Source of the DNA: Meishania sp964351985
GTDB taxonomy: Bacteria; Bacteroidota; Bacteroidia; Flavobacteriales; Flavobacteriaceae
Direction of reading: 5' to 3'
Assembly (NCBI GenBank): GCA_964351985.1
Contig: CAYGPR010000013.1
Span: forward strand, 20,787 to 84,786
Length of the DNA: 64,000 nt
Numbering within the stretch: the stretch's first letter is position 1; each line of letters starts with the position of its first letter. Made by a program: the position numbers and the translations under genes. The notes beneath the pieces are model-generated. The model saw nothing but the letters and a program-made list of their open reading frames with translations, was not told where the DNA came from and made no database searches. Positions 19,116-27,390 of the stretch are shown here, piece by piece.

Positions 19116-19811
19116 TTATATCATGGCCCCGATCTTTCTATTGTGGCTCTCGGTAACAATCTGTCCATCAAAAAGATTTACCACACGATGCGCATAGTGA
19201 GAATCATGGTCCGAGTGCGTTACCATGACGATGGTCGTGCCTTCTTGGTTCAGCTCGGTCAACAGATTCATGACCTCGGTACCGTTCTTTGAGTCGAGGT
19301 TACCTGTTGGCTCATCCGCAAGTATTAATTTTGGGTTCGTGACCACGGCCCTAGCAATGGCGACACGTTGTTGTTGACCACCGGACAATTGATGTGGAAA
19401 ATGTTTTTCGCGATGGGCAATTTTCATACGTTCCAATACTTTCATCACTTTTTCGCGACGCTCGCTTTTTCCCATTTTAAGATAGATCAGGGGTAGCTCG
19501 ACATTTTCAAAAACGGTCAGCTCATCGATTAGGTTAAAGCTCTGGAATACGAAGCCCAAATTTCCTTTTCGCAGTTCGGTGCGTTGGCGCTCTTTGAGTC
19601 CGCCCACTTCATGCCCCGCGAATTGGTAACTGCCCTCCGTGGGGTTGTCCAACATACCTATGATGTTGAGAAGAGTGGATTTGCCACAACCTGAAGGCCC
19701 CATGATAGCGGTAAATTCCCCATCTTCAACTTTTAGATTTACATTGTTCAGTGCCAGAGTCTCTACTTCCTCGGTTCTAAAGCTTTTTTTTAGGTTTTGA
19801 ATTTGTATCAT
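19116..19811 (-). CDS. ABC transporter ATP-binding protein, MacB/LolD type
   Basis: 231 aa cytoplasmic ATPase with all catalytic motifs: Walker A GPSGCGKST (38-46), Q-loop FVFQSFNL (near 90), signature LSGGQ (142-146), Walker B LILADEPTG (162-170) and H-loop His199. This is the family that drives FtsX/MacB/LolCE permeases by mechanotransmission. It is the only such ATPase in the window and must presumably energise all eight permeases, unless others exist elsewhere. It lies between the adaptor gene (65-nt gap) and permease 8, and is expected to be transcribed from P1. Confidence 0.95.
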   Translation of the reverse strand: MIQIQNLKKSFRTEEVETLALNNVNLKVEDGEFTAIMGPSGCGKSTLLNIIGMLDNPTEGSYQFAGHEVGGLKERQRTELRKGNLGFVFQSFNLIDELTVFENVELPLIYLKMGKSERREKVMKVLERMKIAHREKHFPHQLSGGQQQRVAIARAVVTNPKLILADEPTGNLDSKNGTEVMNLLTELNQEGTTIVMVTHSDHDSHYAHRVVNLFDGQIVTESHNRKIGAMI

Positions 19812-19876
19812 TTTTCGATTGATTTTAGTTGTTATAATTAAAGACTTACGTATTCTTATTTAGTGACAGTTAAATG

Positions 19877-21127
19877 CTATTTTAACACTATTTTTTCCGC
19901 TTCCCCGAAACTATCGTAATTTGATGTGATCACTTTTTCGCCCGCTTGCAGACCTTCCAACACTTCGTAATATCTAGAGTTTTGTTTTCCAATCCGGATA
20001 TTTCGTTTCAACGCCTCATCCCCATCCGGACCGACAACAAAGATCCATTGACCGCCGGTACTTTGGAAAAAACTTCCTTTTGGCAATAAAAGTGCATCGC
20101 TAGATTCACCCAACTGTAATTTGATATTATAGCTTTGCCCGGTTCGAATAGTTTCGGGCTTTTCTGCCGTGAAAACCAGATCGACCTTGAATTTTCCGTT
20201 GCGCACCTCAGGGTAGACCTTTCTAAGACGTAACGGAAACTCGTTACCATTACGATCCAGGGTGGCGACCAAATCACGCTGCACCCTATCTATATAATGC
20301 TCGTCGATGCTGGCCTCGATCTTATAATCGGTCAGTACATTAATCTGACCGATACGCTGCCCTTGGGTAATGTTTTGACCGATCTCGGCATCTAAAAACC
20401 CTAATTGCCCATCTGCAGGAGCACGCACGTTCAAATGGTCTAGGCGTTGGTACACCATGCCCAAGGTTTTCTGCATTCGATTGAGATCGGTTTCCAAAAC
20501 CGGTAAGGAAGTTTCTCTCAATTCGTTATCGTTCTCTGTCTGTACTTTTACGATTTCATATTGTTTTTGTGATAGTTCATAATTTTCCTTTGACAGCTGA
20601 TATACTTCCTTTGAAATCAATTCATCTTCGAATAGGGCCTTATTCTGTTCGAAATTCCTTTTTAATCTTTGAAGTTCGGTGCTGGCGGTGGCCAAAGACC
20701 TTCTGCCTTCCACCTGTCTTGAATCAAAGGTCAACCTTGTTTGCCGCAGATCATTTTGTTTCAATGCAAGGCCACTTTCGCTCTGTAAGATCTGCTCATA
20801 GAGATTAATATTGTCAAGCTTTAGAATGATATCCCCCTTTTTGACCATAGCGCCCTCTTCAATCAGTTTTTCCTCGACACGACCACCTTCGTATGCATCC
20901 ATATAAATCGTAGCGATGGGAGCCACATTCCCATTAATTGTGATATAGTCATCAAACTTGCCCTGAGTAACATCGGCTATGGAAAGCTTATCCTTTTCCG
21001 TACGAAATGTTGAGACCGATGTCGCAAAAATCAGTTGATAGGCAGCGAACAACAGCAACAGCCCAAGGGCGATATAACCGTAGTGTTTCGGTCTCAGTCC
21101 TTTTTTCTTTTCTAATTGTATATCCAT
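19877..21127 (-). CDS. HlyD/MacA-type periplasmic adaptor (membrane fusion protein)
   Basis: 416 aa. One N-terminal membrane helix (about 15-35, YIALGLLLLFAAYQLIF) is followed by a biotinyl-lipoyl-like half-motif (EGGRVEEKLIEEGAMVKKGD), a long coiled-coil hairpin (about 105-225), the second lipoyl half (RAPADGQLGFLDAEIGQNI) and beta-barrel and membrane-proximal domains. Such adaptors link an inner-membrane ABC permease to a TolC channel. It lies between tolC and the ATPase gene in the same orientation, consistent with a MacAB-TolC-like tripartite system. Confidence 0.93.
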   Translation of the reverse strand: MDIQLEKKKGLRPKHYGYIALGLLLLFAAYQLIFATSVSTFRTEKDKLSIADVTQGKFDDYITINGNVAPIATIYMDAYEGGRVEEKLIEEGAMVKKGDIILKLDNINLYEQILQSESGLALKQNDLRQTRLTFDSRQVEGRRSLATASTELQRLKRNFEQNKALFEDELISKEVYQLSKENYELSQKQYEIVKVQTENDNELRETSLPVLETDLNRMQKTLGMVYQRLDHLNVRAPADGQLGFLDAEIGQNITQGQRIGQINVLTDYKIEASIDEHYIDRVQRDLVATLDRNGNEFPLRLRKVYPEVRNGKFKVDLVFTAEKPETIRTGQSYNIKLQLGESSDALLLPKGSFFQSTGGQWIFVVGPDGDEALKRNIRIGKQNSRYYEVLEGLQAGEKVITSNYDSFGEAEKIVLK

Positions 21128-21206
21128 TTTTTATAATTCTTTTTTAATCATTTTCGCACCTCGGCTATGCTCGGCATAAACTACGGTGGAAATCCTTTCA
21201 TTTATA

Positions 21207-22553
21207 TCAGTTAATATTAAAAATTGGCAGCCCGCTGTAAAAATCCAAAGTACTTTTATTGACTTCGGAACGCAATCGAACCTGTAGGTTTTCATTTTGT
21301 GCACTTGCAAAGAGATTTTTTGCGGTGAATAATTCAATACCATTGATCATCCCTTTCTCATAACGTTTTTGGGCAATGGTGAAAGCCATTCGTTGCGCTT
21401 CCATATTTTGGTCACTTTGCTCTAACTCTACCAATAATGAGTTGTATTCTTGTACCAATTGTTGAATGGTTTGAAAGAGCTCCTGTTCTTGAACTTCAAG
21501 GTTATTTTCTTGCCGAAGTTTTTCAATTTTAGCTTGTTTTACCCTAGAACGGGCGGACCAACCGTTGGTAATGGGAACATTCAAGCTCAACCCATAAAAC
21601 CGCGAGGTATTGTCCCTAAACTGAGTGCGAAATGGCAGGGTACTGCCTAGACTGTCACGAAAGGTTTCAAAATAACCCGTACCCACACCGGCAAAAAGTG
21701 ATAAGGACGGATAAAGACTTCCCCTAGCCACGCCTACCTGCTTTTTTGCTGCTTGCGCCCTTAGTTCCTGAGCCTTGATCAGCGGTAAAAATTCGCGGGC
21801 TTTTGTGTATACGGAGTCCGATTGCATCTTTGACGCCCTCTCCGTCTCGACGACTTGGTCGATGTCGGCCATAATTTCTATTTCTGAGGTATTTTTCAAG
21901 TTCATTGCCTGTATCAAGGCCAACTTCGCAGCGGCCAATAGGTTTTCGCTCTGGGTCAGATTCAACTCATCGGCCAACATTGCCGATTTTGCTTCGTACA
22001 GATCTGCTCCTGCCATTAATCCGAGTTCTATCTGCTTTTCCACCAAACGATAATTGGTCTTTGAAACCTCCAATTGTTCGTTCGCTATTGCCACAAGCCC
22101 TTCGGAAAACTGTATATTATTGAATGCTTGCATAACACGGAACGCCAACAAATATTTTTGATGCAAACTTTCTTCCTTTGCCGCCATGTATAAAAATTTG
22201 GAGGCCTTAATGGAATTGATTTTTTGAAAGCCTTGGAACAAATCAATATTCGACACCAATGAATAATTATTTGAGAAAAAATCTTGCACAACGAAGGTTC
22301 CGGTATTTGGATCCTCTGCCCTACCGGAATTTACGTTATACTCAGAACTAGCATTGACTACTGGAAGAAGATTTCGAATCGACTGTCGGTAGTCTTCCCT
22401 GCCAGCATCTGCCGTATATTCAAAATTGTTCAGCTGAAGGTTGTGCTCCAAGGCATGGGCGATGCACTCGTCAAGCGTCCACTTTTCCTGGGCAAGAGTA
22501 TTTGCACCTAGCAACAGGAAAAATACAAATGGTATTAAAAATCTTAAAGTCAT
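21207..22553 (-). CDS. TolC-family outer-membrane efflux protein
   Basis: 448 aa with a signal peptide (about residues 1-21, cleaved near NTLAQ), then two TolC repeats rich in long helices; WTLDECIAHALEHN is the typical family start. It is the first gene of the first regulated unit, preceded by P1 (22580-22594) and UAS1. The predicted leader is only about 15 nt. It should form the outer-membrane exit duct for the adaptor and permeases. The 79-nt gap to the adaptor gene shows no terminator. Confidence 0.93.
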   Translation of the reverse strand: MTLRFLIPFVFFLLLGANTLAQEKWTLDECIAHALEHNLQLNNFEYTADAGREDYRQSIRNLLPVVNASSEYNVNSGRAEDPNTGTFVVQDFFSNNYSLVSNIDLFQGFQKINSIKASKFLYMAAKEESLHQKYLLAFRVMQAFNNIQFSEGLVAIANEQLEVSKTNYRLVEKQIELGLMAGADLYEAKSAMLADELNLTQSENLLAAAKLALIQAMNLKNTSEIEIMADIDQVVETERASKMQSDSVYTKAREFLPLIKAQELRAQAAKKQVGVARGSLYPSLSLFAGVGTGYFETFRDSLGSTLPFRTQFRDNTSRFYGLSLNVPITNGWSARSRVKQAKIEKLRQENNLEVQEQELFQTIQQLVQEYNSLLVELEQSDQNMEAQRMAFTIAQKRYEKGMINGIELFTAKNLFASAQNENLQVRLRSEVNKSTLDFYSGLPIFNIN

Positions 22554-22579
22554 AATTTAATTGATGTGCCAAACTAGAT

Positions 22580-22594
22580 ACTACTCTTATGCCA
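22580..22594 (-). promoter_or_regulatory. Sigma-54-type promoter P1 (-24/-12) for tolC unit
   Basis: Minus strand TGGCATAAGAGTAGT: GG at 22593-22592, then ten bases, then GT at 22581-22580. It keeps the TGGCAT of P2 and P3 and the T-x-G of their -12 half. The first T (22594) is exactly 64 bp from the dyad pair at 22658-22696, the same register as P2 and P3. A TGGCAC nearer the ATG (22571-22566) is out of that register. Confidence 0.65.
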
Positions 22595-22657
22595 AGAATA
22601 TAAATTGCTGTTTATCAGGTGATTGAAATTTATTTTTCGTTGACCACATTGTATAGG

Positions 22658-22696
22658 TGTAAAATAGTTGTACAATAGCTGTCAAATTTTTTTACA
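22658..22696. promoter_or_regulatory. Tandem 17-bp dyads (enhancer pair UAS1)
   Basis: TGTAAAATAGTTGTACA (22658-22674) and TGTCAAATTTTTTTACA (22680-22696) with a 5-bp spacer (ATAGC), in the 287-bp divergent gap between tolC and the regulator gene. It is placed to activate tolC. It could also affect the regulator gene on the plus strand, but no sigma-54 box in matching register is visible on that side. Confidence 0.75.
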
Positions 22697-22840
22697 CTTC
22701 TTTAGTTGTATCGATTTCAAATCGTAGTTTTAAAAAACGTTGTATCGCCCGTGTATTAGGTCAAGGACCTTCTTGCACGTCTCGACGGCATTAAACGGAA
22801 TGTTTTTTGGTGAGAGAGTTTACCATAATACCTTTTTACC

Positions 22841-24205
22841 ATGCTGGATGCAAAAATATTGGTTGTTGATGATAATAAGAGTGTTCTAAGCGCACTTGAG
22901 ATTTTGTTGCAGTTCGAATACAAGACGGTCAAGACCATTTCTAATCCGAATCAAATTTCTTCTTTTCCCGATTTAGTGGATTTCGATATCGTGCTGTTAG
23001 ACATGAATTTTTCTGCTGGAGTAAATACGGGTAACGAAGGACTTTTCTGGCTGCGGGAAATCCAAAAAAAAGCGCCGCAGATTTCGGTCATTATGATGAC
23101 GGCCTACGGAGCTGTTGATCTGGCCGTAAAAGCTTTGAAGGAAGGTGCCACCGATTTTGTATTGAAACCTTGGAACAATGACAAACTACTGGCTACGGTT
23201 AAATCTGCTTACGAACTACGAAAATCGCGTAAGGAAATAAACAAACTCAAACAGAAAGAAGACAACCTAAAACAACATATCAATCAGAGCAAGAATTATA
23301 TTATCGGTAATTCGAAAGCCCTCAACTCGGTTCTAAAACTGGTCGGGAAAGTGGCCAAGACGGATGTCAATGTTCTGGTCACAGGGGAAAATGGAACGGG
23401 AAAAGAGTTGATAGCACGTGAATTACACGGACTTTCCGCTCGGAAAAATGAAGTATTTATTGCCGTTGATATGGGCTCCATTTCAGAACATCTTTTTGAA
23501 AGCGAACTTTTTGGTCACTTAAAAGGTTCATTTACCGATGCCAAGGAAGACCGCGCCGGTAAATTCGAAGCGGCTAATGGGGGCACCTTATTTTTAGATG
23601 AAATCGGTAATTTATCGCTTCAGACGCAAGCGAAATTATTATCCGCCATACAAAATAAGACCATTGTACGAGTAGGTTCTAACAAACGGATTCCAGTTGA
23701 TATTCGTTTGATCTGTGCCACCAACGAGAATTTGGATAAAATGGTGGCCGACGGGCTTTTTCGTGAAGATCTGTTATATCGCATCAATACAATTTCCATC
23801 GAGGTGCCGCCGCTTCGCGAAAGAGATAACGATATTTTGGTGTTGGCTGATTTCTACCTGAACAAGTACATCTCGAAATACGGAAAACCGGGTCTACGCA
23901 TCAATCAGGCGGCCCAAGAAAAGTTGATGACCTATCTGTGGCCGGGTAATGTACGTGAACTTTTGCATACCATTGAACGTGCCGTCATACTTTCGGAAGA
24001 GAACATATTAAAACCCGAAGATTTCTTATTAAACGTGAAAACATCCATTTCGGTAGATTCCGGCCCGGAAACCTTGGAAGAAATGGAACTTTTGATGATT
24101 ACGAATGCCTTGAACCAAAACGAGGGCAATTATAGCGCTGCGGCTGAGCAACTGGGGATTTCGAGGCAGACATTGTATAATAAAATGAAGAAGCTAAAAA
24201 AGTAA
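22841..24205 (+). CDS. NtrC-family sigma-54-dependent response regulator
   Basis: 454 aa. The receiver domain (1-about 120) has acidic pocket D10-D11, phospho-acceptor D54 and K109. The AAA+ domain has Walker A GENGTGKE (182-189), the sigma-54 contact loop GSFTDA (229-234, canonical GAFTGA), and Walker B GGTLFLDE (D253, E254). The C-terminal Fis-type helix-turn-helix (about 425-454, NYSAAAEQLGISRQTLYNK) binds DNA. The kinase gene follows 77 nt downstream on the same strand. Divergence from the tolC unit and the three matched enhancer/promoter sites indicate that it activates the efflux array when phosphorylated (inference). Confidence 0.95.
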   Translation: MLDAKILVVDDNKSVLSALEILLQFEYKTVKTISNPNQISSFPDLVDFDIVLLDMNFSAGVNTGNEGLFWLREIQKKAPQISVIMMTAYGAVDLAVKALKEGATDFVLKPWNNDKLLATVKSAYELRKSRKEINKLKQKEDNLKQHINQSKNYIIGNSKALNSVLKLVGKVAKTDVNVLVTGENGTGKELIARELHGLSARKNEVFIAVDMGSISEHLFESELFGHLKGSFTDAKEDRAGKFEAANGGTLFLDEIGNLSLQTQAKLLSAIQNKTIVRVGSNKRIPVDIRLICATNENLDKMVADGLFREDLLYRINTISIEVPPLRERDNDILVLADFYLNKYISKYGKPGLRINQAAQEKLMTYLWPGNVRELLHTIERAVILSEENILKPEDFLLNVKTSISVDSGPETLEEMELLMITNALNQNEGNYSAAAEQLGISRQTLYNKMKKLKK

Positions 24206-24282
24206 TCAAGGTTAGAAATTACTCTTTTAATAAGCTCATCAATTCGTAAACCTATTAACCTAACACTATTGAACTTTAAAGA

Positions 24283-25629
24283 ATGGTAAGCCGGCATATT
24301 TACTTACAATTGATACTACGTATTATCTTTATTTCACTTGCAGGTTTGGCGGTGGGCTATTTCTTTTTTCGGGAACAGTACATTATGGCGAGTTTGTCAT
24401 TACTATTCCAAATCATACTGACTTCAACGCTAATTCACTACGTAAACCAGACCAATAGAAAAATAGCGTATTTCTTCGACGCCATCAAAAATGAAGACTT
24501 TACGTTGCGCTTTCCTGAAAAGTTGAGCGTAAAGTCTTTGGAAGAATTGAATCATAGCCTCAATATGCTTAATCAGATGATTCAGGATATCCATCTGAAA
24601 AAACAGGCGCAAGAGCAGTATTACCAAGAAATCATTAAACAGGCGGATATCGGAATTTTGACCATCAACGAAAAGGGCCATATTCTTTTTGCCAACCGCA
24701 CCATCGAAAAACTGTTCGATTATACCCCGCTGAACCATATTAAACAATTGTCACAGGTCGACCAAAAACTGTACGAACTGTTTGAAGAACTCAAACCTTT
24801 TGAACGAAAACTGGTACAACTTTCGAATGAGAGGGAGAAGAAACAATTGGCGCTGAAATCTACTTCAATAACCTTTGAAAACAAAGAGCTTTTATTGGTC
24901 GTCGTGCAAGACATCCATAAAGAACTTGATGAAAAGGAGACCGATTCTTGGGTGAAATTGATACGTGTTCTGACACACGAAATCATGAATACCATTACAC
25001 CGATTACCTCCATTTCAGAATCGATATTGAAATACTATAAAACAGACCGCGGATTGATGTCTTTAGAAGATTTCAATGAAGACCATATACAAAATACGGT
25101 CAAAGGCCTTGAAGTCATTAAAGGGCAAGGTGGTGACCTGATGGAATTCGTACAATCGTACCGAAGCTTTCTAAGTCTACCAAAACCTGACAAAACCCTT
25201 GTAAAGGCCAAAGGTCTTTTAGAAAAAGTAAAAGTTTTGATGAATCAAGAGAATGATAATGGCAAAATTGACTTTGAAATCGTTTCAAACCCTGAAAACC
25301 TTGAGCTGTACATCGATGAAAAACAGATTTCACAAATCTTGATCAACCTCAGCAAAAATGCGCTTCAATCGCTTAAGGACGAAGAAAATCGTAAAATCAA
25401 AATTGTTGCCGGACTCACGAACCAAGATAAAAAATATGTACAGGTAATCGACAATGGCCCTGGAATTCCGCCTGAACTTATCGATGAGATTTTCGTGCCT
25501 TTCTTCACCACAAAAGATACCGGAACAGGTATTGGCCTTAGTCTTTCAAAACAAATTATGCATCTGCATGGCGGAAACATTCAGGTAAGTTCAAATGACC
25601 ATACTGTCTTTACACTGAGTTTTGATTAA
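24283..25629 (+). CDS. Membrane histidine kinase (NtrB/ZraS-like)
   Basis: 448 aa. Two membrane helices (about 8-29 and 34-54) are joined by only a few residues, so there is almost no periplasmic sensor. A HAMP-like linker, a PAS-like region (about 112-210), a HisKA H-box (LTHEIMNT, H232) and an ATPase domain with N359 in the N-box, DNGPGIP and TGTGIGLSLSK follow. It is the probable partner of the preceding regulator. The short loop suggests it senses something in the membrane, such as envelope stress or an amphiphilic drug; this is inference from topology. Confidence 0.93.
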   Translation: MVSRHIYLQLILRIIFISLAGLAVGYFFFREQYIMASLSLLFQIILTSTLIHYVNQTNRKIAYFFDAIKNEDFTLRFPEKLSVKSLEELNHSLNMLNQMIQDIHLKKQAQEQYYQEIIKQADIGILTINEKGHILFANRTIEKLFDYTPLNHIKQLSQVDQKLYELFEELKPFERKLVQLSNEREKKQLALKSTSITFENKELLLVVVQDIHKELDEKETDSWVKLIRVLTHEIMNTITPITSISESILKYYKTDRGLMSLEDFNEDHIQNTVKGLEVIKGQGGDLMEFVQSYRSFLSLPKPDKTLVKAKGLLEKVKVLMNQENDNGKIDFEIVSNPENLELYIDEKQISQILINLSKNALQSLKDEENRKIKIVAGLTNQDKKYVQVIDNGPGIPPELIDEIFVPFFTTKDTGTGIGLSLSKQIMHLHGGNIQVSSNDHTVFTLSFD

Positions 25630-25674
25630 ATCTTGAATGTTCAGACCTGTCAGTTTTTAAATACAATAAATGAC

Positions 25675-25694
25675 ACAAGACCGCTAGGTCTTGT
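25675..25694. repeat. Perfect 8-bp-arm palindrome at convergent gene ends
   Basis: ACAAGACC-GCTA-GGTCTTGT lies between the kinase stop and the last codon of the convergent gene that ends at 25694. No T-run is present on either side, so it is at best a weak bidirectional terminator. Confidence 0.5.
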
Positions 25695-26032
25695 TACCCC
25701 AATTCTTTGAAGGGGTCCCAAAAATGCTTTTCGAAATCAATGATTTGGTTGTCGACAACCTTGATTCCTTCGCTTTCCAGTAATTGTTGCATAAGATTGG
25801 TGCCGTCGAAATGGTGCTTTCCTGTCAGTAGCCCTATTTTATTGACGACACGATGAGCAGGCACATCTTCCATGCTTCCAGCTCCGTTCATGGCCCAACC
25901 CACCATTCTTGCACTTCTAGCGGTACCTAAATAGGTTGCGATGGCACCATAGGAAGTAACCCTTCCGTAAGGAATTTGTTTTGCCACCTCGTACACTTTT
26001 TCGAAAAAGTTTTTATTGTCAGGATTCGTCAT
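25694..26032 (-). CDS. Alkyltransferase-like protein (ATL), MGMT fold without catalytic Cys
   Basis: 112 aa, covering only the DNA-binding MGMT domain. The active-site motif PCHR of O6-alkylguanine-DNA methyltransferases reads PAHR here (58-61), so alkyl transfer is not possible. Such ATL proteins bind and flip alkylated guanines and hand them to nucleotide excision repair. IPYGRVTSYGAIA and the GWAMNG segment are typical of the family. Its start overlaps the LysE-type gene by 4 nt, placing it last in a trmB-lysE-atl operon. Confidence 0.88.
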   Translation of the reverse strand: MTNPDNKNFFEKVYEVAKQIPYGRVTSYGAIATYLGTARSARMVGWAMNGAGSMEDVPAHRVVNKIGLLTGKHHFDGTNLMQQLLESEGIKVVDNQIIDFEKHFWDPFKELG

Positions 26033-26658
26033 GTATAGAATATTCGAATAATGGTAATCATTAAAAGTAACAACATCAAAGCACTTAAAATATAATTACT
26101 GTTTTTCGAAAAACGATTCGTTTTGGTCTCCAATTTATTAAAATAGAACACATAAAGGTAGAGTACCGAAAATGTACCGAAACCAGCGGCCAAGATAAAA
26201 GTCAATATATCGGTTATATCGAACTTGATCCACCCTGAAGCATTCCACATGGCATTAAGGCCGCTGTAATAAGGGATAGTCAATAAATTTACCGCCGCCA
26301 AAAGAAAGCCCTTATAGAAACTGTTTCTTTTGCTAACCTGTACTTTTCTGGGAGGCCTGATTTTATTTCTTCTTGCCGCAATAAAAAAATAGACCGCAAA
26401 AAAAGCGAACACCAACAAGGCAAACTTCAATAGCCAATCGATGACCTCGGGGTTTTTATACAAGAACTTCGAGATATACACGGCTATGGTAGCCTGTATC
26501 ATGATCATGGAAGAAACTCCCAGACTAAATATGACTCCATTTATCTTGCCCTTATCAACACTAGTCTTGGCTGCGTTCATGTTCAATAGACCCGGTGGTA
26601 CCGTGGCCATAAAGGCGGCAGAAAAGGTGGCAAAAAAAAGAATCAGTAAGTGTTCCAT
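26029..26658 (-). CDS. LysE/RhtB-type transporter
   Basis: 209 aa, strongly hydrophobic with about six membrane helices. The start of helix 1 carries PPGLLNM (about 21-27), which resembles the GP(N/G) motif region of LysE-family amino-acid exporters. A basic stretch with RRNKIRPPRK (about 95-105) marks a cytoplasmic loop. Substrate unknown. It lies 3 nt downstream of trmB and overlaps the ATL gene by 4 nt; no functional link is obvious. Confidence 0.75.
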   Translation of the reverse strand: MEHLLILFFATFSAAFMATVPPGLLNMNAAKTSVDKGKINGVIFSLGVSSMIMIQATIAVYISKFLYKNPEVIDWLLKFALLVFAFFAVYFFIAARRNKIRPPRKVQVSKRNSFYKGFLLAAVNLLTIPYYSGLNAMWNASGWIKFDITDILTFILAAGFGTFSVLYLYVFYFNKLETKTNRFSKNSNYILSALMLLLLMITIIRIFYT

Positions 26659-26661
26659 AAA

Positions 26662-27333
26662 TCAGTTTACCCTGAATTGGATATAGGTAATGGGTTTTCC
26701 CCTTTCAAGGTACTGATTTTCGTAGAATGTTTGTATTTCTATAACTTCTTTCGGGCTGCCCTCATTTTTATATACGTCGTGATTTGCATAAATTATCTCA
26801 AGACCCAGGCCGTGAAGTAGGCCCAGCGTATAACCATGCATAAATTCACTGTCGGTCTTTAGATGTACAAACCCGTCCGGTTTAAGGATCTTGCGGTATT
26901 TTTCCAGAAAATCGATGTTCGTCATGCGATGTTTGGTACGCTTGTATTTAATTTGAGGATCCGGAAAGGTTATCCAGATTTCTGAAACTTCGTTCATATC
27001 AAAAAGCTGGTCGATAAGTTCAATTTGCGTTCTTAGAAACGCAACGTTATGAAGATTTTCTTCCAAAGCTGTTTTGGCACCACGCCACAATCGCGCTCCT
27101 TTGATATCAATTCCAATGAAGTTTTTGTCAGGGTTTTGTTTGGCAAGTCCGACAGTATATTCACCCTTCCCGCATCCCAGTTCGAGCACAATGGGGTTCT
27201 CATTGCCAAAGTGTGTTTTCCAATTTCCTTTGAGCACGAGAGTACCGGATTCAATGTCAACCCGATTCGGCTGAACCACATTCTGAAAAGTCTCGTTCTC
27301 CTTGAATCGTTTTAACTTATTCTTGCTTCCCAT
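26662..27333 (-). CDS. trmB: tRNA (guanine-N7-)-methyltransferase
   Basis: 223 aa. It methylates N7 of G46 in the tRNA variable loop using S-adenosylmethionine. The SAM-binding motif is VLELGCGKGEYTVGLA, followed by NFIGIDIKGARLWRG and the substrate motif ITFPDPQIKYKRTKHR, which are diagnostic. Length matches the family. It heads a three-gene minus-strand operon with lysE-type and ATL genes. Confidence 0.96.
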   Translation of the reverse strand: MGSKNKLKRFKENETFQNVVQPNRVDIESGTLVLKGNWKTHFGNENPIVLELGCGKGEYTVGLAKQNPDKNFIGIDIKGARLWRGAKTALEENLHNVAFLRTQIELIDQLFDMNEVSEIWITFPDPQIKYKRTKHRMTNIDFLEKYRKILKPDGFVHLKTDSEFMHGYTLGLLHGLGLEIIYANHDVYKNEGSPKEVIEIQTFYENQYLERGKPITYIQFRVN

Positions 27334-27390
27334 AAAAAGAAAATTTAGAGCCTCGCAAAGCTAATAAAATACAACATGTTCAGAACTTCA

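Noticed and set aside
21131..21343. 70-aa minus-strand frame overlapping the tolC end
   Set aside because: Overlaps the well-supported tolC gene in another frame, with no motif.
22561..22573. TGGCAC on the minus strand just before the tolC ATG
   Set aside because: Good -24 match, but it is 23 bp out of the 64-bp register shared by all three modules, and would start transcription at or inside the gene.
22712..22840. CGATTT-C-AAATCG palindrome and possible sigma-54 box for the regulator gene
   Set aside because: The candidate GG and GC pairs on the plus strand have wrong spacing (N8 or N14 instead of N10); the palindrome alone gives no assignment.
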